The notes under the pieces were generated by a model. It saw only the letters and a list, made by a program, of their open reading frames with translations. It had not been told where the DNA came from and made no database searches. This document shows positions 1-11,487 of a stretch of DNA of 64,000 bases, piece by piece. Where the stretch lies: contig JAPJBO010000073.1 in the NCBI GenBank assembly GCA_030068145.1, forward strand, positions 345,501-409,500. The letters are read 5' to 3'. The DNA comes from Diplonema papillatum (Eukaryota > Euglenozoa > Diplonemea > Diplonemida > Diplonemidae). Each line of letters opens with the position of its first letter. Position 1 is the first letter of the stretch. The translations under genes were made by a program, and so were the position numbers.

Positions 1-316
1 AATCCCGACTGTTCAATGCCGGACGCGTCTGGAAAGCGTGGCACAGCTGTGTTTAAAGGTGAGCTGAGAGGCATCGGTTCACTCTGTCGAAAGACCATAC
101 AAACGCTCAGCATTGACTTCTTTTGAGTATATGAACCACATGGATTAGCATGCACTGCTCAGCATGGTGCCGTAGCAGGTGACGGTCTGCCTTTCTTAGT
201 GTCGTAGAACCGTCTCTTCTCGTGTTACCTTTGGGCTTGCATAAGTAGTGTCCTCTGTTCAACTCTTTGTCTTTCCGGCGATCGGAATTTCTCCTTCTTC
301 TTTTTTTTTTTTTTCC

Positions 317-487
317 CCGACGACAACTCGTGTCAGACTAGCCTACCCGAAGGCAGTTGATTTCTTTAGGCAAGGTTTCTCTGCCGGCGGAAGTTGTTTG
401 GGTTAGCGTTTTTTTTTTGTTTTTTTTTTTTTTTTTTTTTTTTTTTTCCTGCCGACAACTCGTGTCAGACTAGCCTACCCGAAGATT
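317..487 (-). repeat. SINE-like poly(A)-tailed repeat, two copies head to tail
   Basis: On the minus strand a unit of about 90 bp (317-405) ends in an A-run, and a partial copy (448-487) ends in another, longer A-run. The same unit recurs at 19348-19432 and 35797-35856, again next to a T-run on the plus strand. A short transcript-like unit with a 3' A-run at several sites suggests a retroposed small RNA. I do not recognise the parent and see no convincing Pol III box A/B pair. Confidence 0.55.
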
Positions 488-654
488 TTTGTCCGCTTTC
501 TTTCCACCTCCTTTCAATGCTCAAGTGGCGACGAAAGGGAAAGGTGTGCTTGATAAAGCAACGTCGAATGGGCAGAGGCGGGAAATAATGTGCGGTGAGT
601 CCATGCAGCAGTGCTTCGTAGCGCACAGCGCGCCGATGCTATTTCAAAATGAAA

Positions 655-880
655 TTGCGAGAAGGGTCGTTGTTCTTGGTGCTGGTTTTGAGGGATAAGG
701 GAAAGGTAAGAAATATTTTTGCGGTGGCCTCCGCCGGTCTGGTAGTTCGTGCTACCTCCGTTCTTTTCCGCTCGTTCTTTTCTCTACTCACTACTGTACG
801 TACTCTTTCACTCTTTTACTCTCTTCGGCTAGCCAAAAAAAAGACTCCTGTGGCCGACACCACGAACACATTCGCAATAC
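655..880 (+). repeat. dispersed repeat family R4, copy 1
   Basis: This roughly 200-bp block recurs at 49090-49215, 49848-50040 and 63322-63430. Shared landmarks are a start like GGTGCTGGTTTTGAGG, a pyrimidine-rich centre (TTCTCTACTCACTACTGTACG), and in the longer copies a GGCTAGCC motif. Two copies lie inside the NDUFA9-like gene's intron, so this is an intron-tolerated repeat and not a gene. Confidence 0.6.
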
Positions 881-894
881 GGGTATGTGGTTGG

Positions 895-1470
895 TCTATA
901 TTTAATAATACGAGCTTATTTAATAATACGAGTATATTTAATAATACGCGCACATTGAGGAACACCCATATGCACCATAGTTTGAGGCCGGAGAGGAGCA
1001 TGTGACACTGACCGGTGGGCCCCAAAAGTGCAGAAATCGCTGAACAGTGAAGACGTAAAACCCGATACAGGTCCAAATCTGGAGAAGGGCGGAGACCAAG
1101 CTAATGCCCTGAACAGACTCACCAAAAACAAAACACATTATGTCACCAGGCAACAAAAATAAAATGGCTGGTGCACCGCCTGAGCTGCCGAACGAGGCTG
1201 AGATGGATTAACAACTCGGTGTCCAATGTGCAGGATCGGATGCCGGTTCCATCGTGGCCCTCGAGACGGCCGAAATGGCTTCTTTCAGAAACGATGACAC
1301 GGCGGGGCGCGCCGATGACCATGCACCAGTACGACGCCAACCCTGACGGGCGGCAACGCCAAAAATGCGCTATTTATTAATACGAGCTATTTAATAATAC
1401 GAGCTATATTCAATAATGCGCGCTATATGTAATAATACGAGCTATTTAATAATACGAGCTATTTAACATT
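895..1470. repeat. block bounded by short AT-rich direct repeats
   Basis: Units of 17-18 bp built on TTTAATAATACGAGC are repeated about three times at 895-955 and five times at 1370-1470. The about 400 bp between them has no gene I recognise. Short repeats at both ends suggest the edges of a small mobile element, but no target duplication is clear. A run of G follows at about 1477. Confidence 0.4.
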
Positions 1471-2068
1471 ATGCGAGGGGGGGGGGGGGGTGATTTTCCG
1501 GCTCCCGCAATCGTCAGCAAGCACAAGCTCCAGAGGTCTCGGCAACCGTTCCTCGCAGGATTTTGCATACGTATCGACAAAAATACGCTCGCCGCTACCC
1601 CGAAGGGGAACAAAAAAGACAGCCGAGGGAAGTACAGTAAGGTGCAAGCGTGAAGAGCGACGTGAAGGATGGGTCGGTAGGAGTATTGTGTTTCCGACGA
1701 TCCCGTATGGGCGTACAGTTTGGTGTCTTTCGACGTTTTGTGGTTCAGCTTTTGTGTGTGGTGTGACAGTGGGTGGGGATTGGGAAGCTTACTGTATCGG
1801 GCTATATTTTTTTTAATAGTGTGTACATCTGTACTGACGGGAACATTTCCGGAACAACGGTTGCACATGAAAGAGAAAACGAAGCCAACAAAAAAATGCT
1901 AATACAGGAAAACCCCCCAGAGCGGTGTATACCCTGTACACGCGAAGAACAAGAAACGTTTGCCTTATCATTTTCATCACCGTTGGACAGTTGATGCTGA
2001 TCGTCCGTTGCTTCGTTTATCAGTGCAAGCCCCAACTCCGGAAATGTTGTCTCTTCCCCCTGGACACT

Positions 2069-2330
2069 AGCTTGGTCTCCGGCCCATTTTCCAATTTGGG
2101 CTTGTTGCGTCCTTACTCAGGAATGGGCTCAACACAGCGCGACGCGACGTATCTTCACGACAATGCTGGGCCCTGAGTGCCTCGGATTGCACACTGACCA
2201 CCTCCGCCGGGGGCCTGGGTGATGGTGCAGTGCTATTTATTTTCTTCTTTTCCCCCGCCGGCTTTTCAGATTTTGGACTGACAGTCCAAATGTGGATATA
2301 GAAGCTAATACCCTGCCCCCTGGAGGCTGC
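2069..2330 (+). repeat. dispersed repeat R6, copy 1
   Basis: About 260 bp closely match 7303-7545, including the stretch around GCGACGTATCTTCACGACAA and the downstream CCGCCGGCTTTTC block. Only these two copies occur in the window. No coding frame is conserved between them. Confidence 0.65.
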
Positions 2331-2584
2331 GACAATCGATTAAGACCGTTTCGTGTTTTTTTTAAGAAAGCCCGGGGAAGGTTTTGTTTTTTACCTCTTT
2401 TGAGAAAGGAAATGGTCGCCGGTTGACCGTTGAGCGGAGGCGGGGATTGCTAGACTCCTTGTCGGAGTGAAAGTTCGCTTGAGAATCCGGGGGTTTTATA
2501 AGGCTCCGTTGTGGCAAAGAAGGTTGTAGTATGGCTAAAGATAAAGTGGTGTCACCTGAGGGGGTAATCCAAGGATGGCAATAA

Positions 2585-2650
2585 TAAAATACACTTGTAT
2601 TTTATTCGTTGTATTTTATTGTATTTTATTGTATTCTATTCTGGAGAATT
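2585..2650 (+). repeat. TGTATTTTAT microsatellite
   Basis: A 10-bp TGTATTTTAT-type repeat in about four imperfect copies. The same motif appears at 4968-5015 beside a C-run inverted-repeat element. Confidence 0.7.
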
Positions 2651-3521
2651 TGTATTTAATACAAGTCTGTATTTGGAATCCCATTTGCCTGTAGTTGACA
2701 TGTCTTTATCTTGCCTGTATCCACCTGGTCCAGACGAAAATATCGAGAAGTATCGGGAAATTCGGGGAAATTCAGGGAGTTTCGGGGTATTTCCTTTGCA
2801 GTGTAAGGACTCGCCATCATCGAAGACAGAGACGTGCACTCCGCGGCGGGTAGCGGTGCAAGATAAGGTACCAGTGGCGACGAGAGGTGGCACGAAGAGG
2901 TAGTCACGAAAGAGAGCAGATGCAGATTATCGCCACAGGCTCTTTGCATGCTAACCCTAACCACCAGGAGCAGGGGCAGTGAAGGTCGAAGACGGCAATT
3001 CGAGCGAGAAGTAAAGTTGATAACCAAAATGAGAGGCATGATGGCCATCCTGAAAGCAGGATTGCAGGATGATGTTTGGCCGAGGATAAAGTTGCTATGA
3101 CTGGGAACGCAAAGATAGAGTGTCCTCCTTATGGGGTGGTCACGCCTTCGCAATTTCAGGGCCTCTACCACCTGCATACGGTCGTCGACTGACCTCCCGA
3201 GACGAGTTGGAATGCGGGTACCAGTTTTCCGGCGATTTCCGGTTCCTTCCGTACTCTACAACACACCACGTAAGTGAACGTGGACTCCGAAGTGTGACAC
3301 TCCTTTCAACCGGGTTAGTTGCCGATATTGACCGGGAAAACAAAGCTGCCGAGGAAACGAAGAAGCGCGAGGAACAGCAGGCTGAAGCCAAGGCAAAAGC
3401 CGTCGATGTAGACCTCGAGAATCAGTGATCATTTAGAGTCAAAGACATGTCAAAAACATCAACTACAAGGCAGCTGCACTGTAGCCTACAGGGTCTGTTT
3501 TTTATTCTGTATTTACCTACC

Positions 3522-3643
3522 CCCCCCCCGTGTTTAAGATCGCGTTTTTCCGTGTTTAAGATCGCCCCCCAAGAAAACCGATCTTATACACGGGGGGGGA
3601 CGATCTTAAACACGGGGGGGGGCAAAAACACCCCAAAAATTTT
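3522..3643. repeat. small inverted-repeat element with C/G-run ends
   Basis: Units of the form C-run + GTGTTTAAGATCG face inverted units CGATCTTA(T/A)ACACG + G-run, so the DNA can fold back. A second arrangement lies at 4866-4965. Both are next to a motif of A-run followed by TTTCCGCTGCGCGGG (about 3635, 4775 and 4830). Probably a MITE-like element. No target duplication is resolvable because of the homopolymers. Confidence 0.5.
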
Positions 3644-3875
3644 TTTTCCGCTGCGCGGGGTCTTGAACCCGTGTGTCCGTGGCTTAGAGGACCGAAACAC
3701 GGCGCAGACGGGACCAGTGCGGTGTTGAGCACATACCCATTCCAAGCACGTTCTTGCAATCCCCCCACCCCCCAGTGCTGATGCTTAGGCCCCAAAACTC
3801 GGCATCGTTGTCAGCCGGACGGTAAGTGGGGTTTTGGGGCTGTTTTGGGGTGTCTCCCAGAGGGGTAAACGTTGC

Positions 3876-4371
3876 TTACGTTTGTTTGGGTTTTCTTTTG
3901 TGAATGTCAGGGTGCAAAGACGAGCCTGCCCACAGAGCACTTTTGAAGGCAGAATCTATGTCTGCATCTGTGATTGCCAAGTATGAGTCCGCGAGCCACT
4001 TGCACACCTCGTCACGGGTTGGCGCACTGTTTTCTGCAACAAGCTGTTGCGAGGACCAGTCTATCCACTTGGAACGAAGAAGTCGTCGCACCTTCAGATT
4101 GCAGGCTCTGGTCGCCAACATTCAAGTGACCTGACGTGTTCGGAGGTATAATGAACACCAGCCAGCCCCGCGATCTCGCCTCCTTCACGACAGGAATGCT
4201 GTAGTGCGACTTGTACCCATCCACCATTACGAGAAGCCCATACTTCCCTGAGGGGAAGCTGGGTAATGTACAGATGTACTCGAGCATTACTTCGTAGTCG
4301 CATCGGATTGCCGAAAGGGAATGCGTGAACATTCCGCAACCCGGATGCAGAGATCTGAAGTGGTGACACAT
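3876..4371 (-). pseudogene. decayed DDE transposase, C-terminal part (pogo/jerky-like)
   Basis: Read on the minus strand, 4371 to about 4100 gives a stretch with VMVDGYKSHYSIP and then IPPNTSGHLNVGDQSLQ. This is the layout of the second and third acidic residues of DDE_1 (pogo/jerky-type) transposases, where an Asp in a D-G-x-x-S-H context is followed by P-P-N/H-T-S and an Asp. After a frameshift near 4100 the next frame (4121-3876) continues plausibly with a basic helical stretch and a WLADSYLAITD segment, typical of the family C-terminus. The frameshift and lack of an intact start mark it as dead. It probably belongs with 5238-6102 upstream on the same strand, split by later insertions. Confidence 0.5.
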
Positions 4372-4439
4372 TGACGATCCTGTTGACCATGTCCACAGGC
4401 CCCGGATGATGCAGTCGTCTCTTTTTGAAGGAAGGGTTG

Positions 4440-5237
4440 ACCCTTGAAACGCTTCACGCGGGGACAGGGTTAACTATCCTGGAAAGCTGCACTTTCTTCG
4501 TGTAGTAGGGTGTCTTGTGGATGTGCATGGAAAAAACAGGGGAGATCTCATTCTCTTGCATCGGGCCGTACCGTTAACCGCAATAGGTCTCCTAGGCTAA
4601 AAGCCTCTGGCCGACAGAACAATGTAGGTAAGGGAAGTCGGCAAACTGGATCCGTAACTTCCCCCGCGGCAGCGTTTAAAAAAGACAAGGTTTTGACCCT
4701 GCATGGTATCTCCCAACTTGGGGGGTCCAAGAGATATTTTTCCCGCCAGAACCTCCCAGAGAAAAAGTACCCCAAAAAAAAAAATTTCCGCTGCGCGGGG
4801 CCAAAAAACCCCCCCACAGTAAAAATGCCCCAAAAAAAAAACTTTCCCGCTGCGCGGGACCCCACCCCACCCCCCCCCCGTGTATAAGATCGCCCTCATT
4901 TCTCAAAAAACCCGATCTTATACACGGGGGGGGGAGGGCGCGATCTTAAACACGGGGGGGGTAGGTTATTGTATTTAATTGTATTTTATTGTATTTTATT
5001 GTATTTTATTATTGAATTTGTATTTACCGTCTTCGGAAAAATATTGGATAGGAAAAATATCCAAATTTTTCTGGGATGGTCATTTTATCCAAAATATTTC
5101 CTATCCAAACATTTTTCCTATCCAAATATTTTTCCGGTCCGATCAAAGTTCAAGGCGATTTTCCGGTTGTTAAGTTTAGAACGTATTCCCCCGCCCTCTA
5201 ACTCTGGTTTCCCCCCCGCGCCTCATGCCACGAAATC
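4440..5237. other. insertions splitting the transposase relic
   Basis: This stretch separates the two halves of the minus-strand transposase relic. It holds two copies of the A-run/CCGCTGCGCGGG motif, a C-run inverted-repeat element (4866-4965), a TGTATTTTAT microsatellite (4968-5015) and repeats of TATCCAAATATTTTTCC (5035-5140) that recur at 6515-6630. No coding sequence is recognisable. Confidence 0.5.
4866..4965. repeat. C/G-run inverted-repeat element, copy 2
   Basis: A C-run followed by GTGTATAAGATCG faces two inverted units (CGATCTTATACACG + G-run and CGATCTTAAACACG + G-run). It matches the element at 3522-3643 in arm sequence and layout. Confidence 0.5.
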
Positions 5238-6102
5238 CTAGGCTGAGAGCGCTTTGGACGCTCCGACCCAGCGGGTCTGGGTCGGTTCGCGGCCGGTCCG
5301 GAAGCAACGGGACGCTGATGGTTCGATTCGCAGAAGGAAAAAGCGCTTACTGATGGAACCGTTTCTTGCGCCCTCACCATCTTTCGCCCACCAGTCGATG
5401 TAATGCTTTGTTGTCGCGGTGTTGGCCGGGTCTAGGTCAAGTGGAACCCCTTCGTGTCTGCGACCTGGGGAATGATCCGGCTCGTTTTCCCCGCCAAGAT
5501 CACTTGGTAGGAAATGGGTATTCCATCCGCAGCCCCACCCGTCACAACAGTAACACTTCGCTTGTCGCCCATAGTCAATGAGTACCTTTCGGGGCGAGTG
5601 TCGCAGTCGGGCTGGGCGTGAAAAGCGCCGCAGCATGGTCGCAGTTCAAGACGCAGCTTTGTGGGATATCGTTACTCCATTAAAGCATGAACAGCTGGCC
5701 GCATCTCTTCTTTCTTTTGTTTCGTCTGGGTTTCATCCAGTACTCTGCTTGTCTTAGTCGTCTGTACGTAGTTGTGCTTCCGACACCACTTCCGAGCCCA
5801 TTCTGTGCTAAGTTCTGATTAGATGACTGGCAACCCAGTAGTTCGGGCGCAAGCACGCTCACGAGCGAGTAAGTGACAGCGGCCCCGTTCGTTCGTTTTC
5901 GCTCGATCAGTTCTAAAGGGATCACGGTCTCCTTTTTTCGTAATGACAATGGACGGCCTCTCTTGGCCTTTTGTTCGTCAACGTCGATCGGTTCACTCCG
6001 ACTTCCGCCTAGAGCGTGTGCAATGGAGTTGTTTTCCCGTACAGCGTACGAGCGCGAGTGGCCGTTGCATGCGAAACCTTTTTGCCTGGCATGCTGTTCC
6101 AC
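5238..6102 (-). pseudogene. decayed transposase, N-terminal and central parts
   Basis: On the minus strand, 6102-5680 contains a segment reading KRGRPLSLRKKE followed by a helical stretch (ELIERKRTNGAAVTYSLVSV). This resembles the GRP-anchored region before the catalytic core in jerky/pogo-type transposases. The next frame (5636-5238) reads VLIDYGRQAK, then CDGWGCGWNTHFLPSDLGG, as expected around the first catalytic block. The two frames do not join and no complete domain survives. Strand and order agree with the C-terminal fragment at 3876-4371, so I infer one dead gene interrupted by repeats. Family assignment is by motif only. Confidence 0.35.
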
Positions 6103-6283
6103 TTCTGCATCCCTCCTGTAGTCCTAGACGGCAACAAGCTCACCTATTCCACCTATTTCAAGGTCTCTTTCCTCCCACGAGCTGTACTCCCGCGCTTTTC
6201 TGCGGAGCGTTCTGCGGTGTTCCTCGTGCGGTATATCTGATTGATATCCCTGGTTCGTTTTCTTCTTATTTGATCATTTCTTA

Positions 6284-6425
6284 CACCCCGGACTTCAGCA
6301 GCCATATGCTAAGTCAATGCGGGAGTGAAAACGTGCGGGAGGCCACTCCCGCGTTGAGGGAGTGAGGCCGACCGCACAAATGACCGCAAACCCACTCCCG
6401 CAATCCGGAGTGGGAGTCCAGGGTG
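6284..6425 (+). mobile_element. MITE-1, most complete copy (142 bp, TA-flanked)
   Basis: The element begins CACCCCGGACTTCAGC and ends GGAGTCCAGGGTG, giving imperfect terminal inverted repeats of about 13 bp, and is flanked on both sides by TA. A TA duplication suggests mobilisation by a Tc1/mariner-like or other TA-targeting transposase. The interior contains GCGGGAGTG-type inverted blocks and GAGGGAGTGAGGCCGACC. Other copies are at 8976-9045, 25136-25275, 45943-46012 and, hugely expanded, 50959-57764. It has no coding capacity. Confidence 0.75.
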
Positions 6426-7302
6426 TACATCAAGAGAGCCGAGCAGAAAATCCCGTCCGGGTAAAGCAGCTACTGCTGTGCGGGCAATCAGAGAAGACAT
6501 AAATTCAAAAAAAAAAAAATTCCGGAAAAATATCCAAATGTTCCGCGGAAGGCCGTTTTATCCAAAATATTTCCTATCCAAATATTATTCCTATCCAAAT
6601 ATTTCCTATCCAATATTTTTCCGAAGACGGTAATTATTTGACCCTTGTATTATACCATCATTGGGGTAATCTCAGGGCCGCCCACGTGATAAGCCGTTAC
6701 GCATTGAGTTCTTTTAAGTACATGAACCACATGGATTAGCATGCACTGCACCATCACCGCCGTTAAGCAGCGGCTGCCGGCTTATCCCGTGACACCTTTA
6801 TATGTACGTTATTGAAAGAGTAGCGGTGGTGTTTCGAGTGAAAGTTCATCGAGAAGTCTTTTTGTGCAATTTGTCAAGAACAAAAACAGATCGATGGCAG
6901 CGTACTATCCTCACTCCCGTTAGATGAACAAAACAGGTTTGAAGGAAGTGCGCACAAACAAAAGCTAAACAATTTTTTTTTTTACATAAGCGCCAGCTTG
7001 AAAGGAAATGCTCGACGATGCTGCCCGACAAAGAACTGCGTAGTTTTGGATTATTCTTTCGAACAGAAGGGATCCCAAGTGCTGTAACTACCGAACCACG
7101 TGTTGGACGGACGTGAGGTCATGCGGGTCTACCCCTACACGACAAATCACACAAACACAACAGGTCAAAAAAGTGGTGTAAGCGAAGAACAAATCAGATT
7201 GTGTTTGTATTGTATTTGCCCCTTACCTCTATATTTCCCCCCTTCCATTCGGAGTCGAAGCAGCTACGTCGAGTATTTTTTTTTGAGGAAGACTTCGGGG
7301 CA

Positions 7303-7545
7303 TTAGCTTGGTCTCCGGCCCATTTTGCAAATTTGGCTCGCTAACGGCCTTTTGTGTCCTCACTCAGGAATGGGCTCAACACAGCGTGATGCGACGTATC
7401 TTCACGACAATGCTGGGCCCTGAGTGCCTCGGATTGCACATTGGCCATCTTTGCCAGGGGGCTGGGTCCATTTCTTCTTTTTCCCCGCCGGCTTTTCCAA
7501 ATTTGGACTGTCAGTCCAAATGCGGATATAGAAGCTAATCCCCTG
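7303..7545 (+). repeat. dispersed repeat R6, copy 2
   Basis: Closely matches 2069-2330 over nearly its whole length, with a small insertion near 7340 and a shorter pyrimidine tract near 7470. Confidence 0.65.
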
Positions 7546-8975
7546 GAAGACTTGCCGAAAACTTGAGAGCCTTCTGAAATCCCTTCCGGTCTCATCTTCC
7601 TGCTCCCCGCCCCCCTCCTGGTTCTCTACAAGAAAATACGGATCCCCCTTAAAGGGGCTCTCCGGTTTCTTTTGCGCGTAAACTGGGGCGGTCCGGCCTA
7701 CAGGCTGCTGGAAGTCAGCGAAGACGACAGCACCTCTTTAGAGCAACGTCACTCAGCGAAAGCCAAGCGCGTTCTTCGGGGTTTCGGGGTTTCGTTCAAC
7801 TGAGTAACTTTTTTTGTATGAGTGGGAGGGGGTGTGGTGTGAGAGAGAGAGAGAGTGGGTGAGTTCTTACTTTTGTCTACACTGGTTCTTGTTTCGATGA
7901 AATCGGTAAATGTTTAGGTCCGATTGACTTGTGAGGCGGGGGAACAGGTTTTCGTTTTTAGACTCTGGCTGGTTTTCTTTTTCGGGAAGCGCAGGATTTT
8001 CTTGGTGGGAAATGGGTGATTCCCCAAGGAAAATGGACCTGCCGGATTGGCCCCCCCTCCCCATGTCACGGCGGAGTTGAGGTTGGAATGCAGAATATCT
8101 GTAGCGATGGCCTGCATTAGCCACTGCGTGACTACCCTCTTCGAGCGTACCGTGTCGTGCCCTGTCACGGCATAGGCGAGGGGAGGGCGGGTTGTCGGAT
8201 GAGACAGTTCGAAAGAGTCTTGGACCACCGCGCGGAAAACGGGCGGCCCGACCCTTCCTCCCTGAATATATGTATGGAAGGATGCTAAAAGGGGGAGGAA
8301 AGGGGATGGGACAGAAAGACGCTGGCAAAGTACGATGCGGTGCACATGTGCAGATTGATTTTCGGGGTTGTCGCAATGCTTGCTTGCGTTGCTGGAAAAT
8401 CCGCGCCCTCCCCTAATCACACAGGGAATACGGTTCAGGGTTTGCTTTTTCCGTGCATTCACCCCATTGGGCGGACGAGTGCGCGGCTGAAAGCTGCAGA
8501 TTTGCGGGGTTGTCCCAGCGCTTGTTTGCGCTGCTGGCTAATGTAGGTGTGCGATCGAACCCGTTCTCTGAGAGCCGAATGGGGGCCCAAATTCTAAGTT
8601 TGCTAAGGGAATTCTGCAAGCAGAGTTGGGTCCCTAACTCACCATGAGCCCAGGTTTGGGTGGAGGCTGGCGGTTTGCTGCATAACTTGCAAGCAACACG
8701 ATGCCCCCCTCGTTAGTATAGTTCCCAGAATTCTCTTTGTTTCCTCTCGTGTTCCAGTATTGGCTCGCGCCGGTTTACTCCTCGTGGTATTCCGCTCACG
8801 CTTCCCGCACAACGGCGCGTAGACGAATTCCCATCCGGGACGCCTTCTTTGCTCAGAAGCCCTGTTTCTCGGGGAGGTCCCTGTTAGTTACAATAGGTCG
8901 CAAACCCCACGTGGAACACCGTACCTTGCCGGAATCCTTCTATTTCCCTCCCCTTTTTTGGCATCGTCTTATGTA

Positions 8976-9045
8976 CACCCCGGACTCCCAATCCGGAATG
9001 CGGGAGTTTTTTGCTGTCGTTTGTGCGGTCGGCCTCACCCCCGCG
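8976..9045 (-). mobile_element. MITE-1 fragment
   Basis: This is the inverted form of the MITE-1 right half. TACACCCCGGACTCCCA is followed by GCGGGAG and GTGCGGTCGGCCTCAC. It then runs into an unrelated repeat (GTTAACAATGCATTGTTGG) that also occurs inverted near 39500-39545, so the far end is lost. Confidence 0.6.
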
Positions 9046-10007
9046 CGTTTTGTGTTAACAATGCATTGTTGGTCCTAGAAATTAGTAGTTGGCAGCGTAC
9101 TACATGAGACTTTCCAAAGCAGGTGAGTTCCGCTCGTGCGCACAAACAAAAGAAAGCGCTACTCAATATGTAGCTCCCGCATTTTTTTGACCATACGGCT
9201 GCTGAAGTCCGAGGTGTATTGAAGTCCTGCCGGCCCTGTCGGCCGGCATCAGGCAGGTGACAGGTGCCCTGCATGTGGTGGGGATGGAGGGAGGAGCGAT
9301 GTTGTAGACGGGAGGAGAAGGGAACGGAATCGTGGCTCAGCAGCGCACGAGAAGAAGAAGAAAAAAAAAACGACAAAAAAAGTATTACAATCCACCCCCG
9401 CGCTCGCCGCTGTGCTTGGTGCCCTTTCTTCGGAGGCTTTCTTCCCGCGCTGGAGATCAAGCGGGGCGAACATCGCCCTTCGCCTTGCATGCTTTCCCCC
9501 AGCGGGGGGGGAGAGAGGGGAAGGTCGAAAGAGAAGCAAGAGTCGCGATTTGTGAACAGAAACACGGGTTCGCGAGTGCCTCTTTTTTCGTACCTTTCCC
9601 ACATTTTTTCTTTCTTTTCTCTTCTTTGCGGTGGGCGCGGTCGTCTGTCTGTTTCTGCACAGCAGCGCGAGCGGGGTGCGCTGTGGCACGAACGCACGCG
9701 GGGCGGGCCAATGCTTGTCAATGCTCGACACCCGTGTCTATATCTGCGCCCGTGGTTCGGTCGGTTAAACCACGGGCACATTAAGACGGCCCTTCGCGAG
9801 GGCGGAACGTGGGCATCTGCAGTCAGGACAGCGACTTTGACCCGGTCCTCCGCGTACACTCTCGTGCGGGAATCAGGTCGGGGAGGAGGGATTGGCGGCT
9901 CCCAGAGGCACCGAGGCCGCGCGACCAAATACATGCTTGCACATGGCTCTCTCGCCATTCGCCGAGAAGGAAAAGAAAAAAAGACAGGCGCTTCGTTTTG
10001 TTTGTGC

Positions 10008-10386
10008 GTGCCGGGACGCAGTCGTCTTTCGACTTGAGCAGCTCAGCCATTTCTAAGATTATTTCTTTGTTGATCGTTTTCCCACTTGTATTTACCCTGT
10101 GTGTATTCAGGTAAGGAATTCTGATCAACCACCAAAACACGCTATGCCTACGTCTTTTTAGCCTGCACAATACATTGAAGGGCAACCCACAAGATTGTTA
10201 GTACTAAAAAGACAGGCGCTTCGTTTTGTTTGTGCGTGCCGGGTGATCGTTTTTCCTACCTTGTATATACCCTGTGTATATTCAGGTAAGGAATTCTGAT
10301 CAAACCACCAAAACACGCTGCCTGCGTCTTTTTAGCCTGCACAATACATTGAAGGGCGACCCGCAAGATTGTTAGTACTAAAAAAA
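10008..10386 (+). repeat. dispersed repeat R2, two direct copies
   Basis: Two adjacent copies of an about 160-170 bp repeat. Landmarks are CGTGCCGGGTGATCG, AGGTAAGGAATTCTGATCAA, a block around TAGCCTGCACAATACATTG, and an end reading GATTGTTAGTACTAAAAA. Further copies are at 17760-17933, where repeat R1 follows directly, and 24428-24583. No protein is encoded. Confidence 0.65.
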
Positions 10387-10714
10387 GAAGACGAGAACGC
10401 AACTGTTGGTGCGATCCGCGCCTTTGCACAGAACCTGGGAAGAGCCCTGGCACAAACCCGGCAAGCTTTGAAACTGATCACTGTGCTGGCACGGCACCCA
10501 ATAACCCGATGTAAGCACACGCGAAGAACGTACGCATTTTCTTCATCGCCTGCGGTTCTCTACTTGCTCTGTGAACCATGCGCACTTTAACCATTTTTGG
10601 AAGGCCTCCCGCCATCTTCGTATCTTTGGCAATCTTGCACGCTCCGATGGAGAAGCAGGTACGCACAAGAAGATGCCCCTTCCAGAGAGTTTCTGACGAT
10701 TAAGAGTCACACTT

Positions 10715-10890
10715 TGTAGCGTTTATTGTGGTTTAGAGGTTCGGTGTTTTAGGGTCTCCGGTTGACCATTGAGGCTGTGAGGCGGGTAGTATGAGGGTAG
10801 TAGGTATGCTTATACACTTTAACTACGGCTAGCCATGTTTGTAAGTGTTGCGACCGACACCAAGAAGAAATTCGCTTTGAATTTAGTCTT
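10715..10890 (+). repeat. dispersed repeat R5, short copy
   Basis: Shares GTTTATTGTG, then TTTAGGGTCTCCGGTTGACC, then ACTACGGCTAGCCA and ACACCAAGAA with the longer copies at 12530-12810 and 20098-20400. No coding frame is conserved. Confidence 0.55.
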
Positions 10891-11487
10891 GGGCCCCCCA
10901 CGCGCATGCATGTTGAGCAGGGGTTGCCACGCAGCTCGTATCGGCCTGTAAGTAGTAGTTTTTTTTGGAGCGAAGGTTCGCCGGGTCACCTTCGTCAATA
11001 TGGGAAGATGTTCTTTGTGCTCTGAGTGTTCTTCGGCGTGGTAGGTACACGAGGTAAGAGAAACGGTGTGTACCTTTGTTGGTCATTGGTACGGTAAGCC
11101 CTCCGCAGTATGGCGCTGTAACTACCCTAACTTTGTTTATCTCATTTGTACACAAAATGAAACTCAAGTGTTCATGCAACAAATCAAAACTGTGTTTGCT
11201 ATCCAGTCCTGGGGTGTTTCCGAGTAAATGTGTTGACTGAATTGGCTTGAATGAACGTCACACAAACGAAGATTGACGGGAAGTAACATATTGACGAATT
11301 ATAGGGACGCAGAACAGAATTCTGAAAGCGGACCTCGTCAAAGAACACGAAGACAGAGTTGAAGACTCTTGCGGGATATTCCGTACACACAACACGTACG
11401 GGCATGTGAATGCGTGCTCACCCCTTCTGAACAGTGCGCTGCTCGGATCCTCCGATGCGATGTTCTTTTTTTTTTTTTCTCTCTCGG

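Larger units (their letters stand above)
1..3520. other. gene-free repeat-rich region
   Basis: I see no supportable gene here. Open frames are short, T-rich or inside repeats that recur elsewhere in the window. The stretch holds poly(T)-flanked SINE-like copies, a copy of the 49-kb intron repeat, AT-rich short tandem repeats and one copy of a 260-bp dispersed repeat, each listed separately. Confidence 0.6.

Noticed and set aside
3660-3760. tRNA-like features (TGGCTTAGAGG like box A, GGGTTCAAGACC like box B)
   Set aside because: The two motifs are on opposite strands and no cloverleaf can be drawn. The block belongs to the 42930-type dispersed repeat.
9035-10037. Long overlapping open frames on both strands (307 aa minus, 257 aa plus)
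   Set aside because: GC-rich and polypurine DNA keeps both strands open. The translations are Arg/Ser/Pro-rich or Phe-run low complexity without domains, and the region runs into repeat R2.
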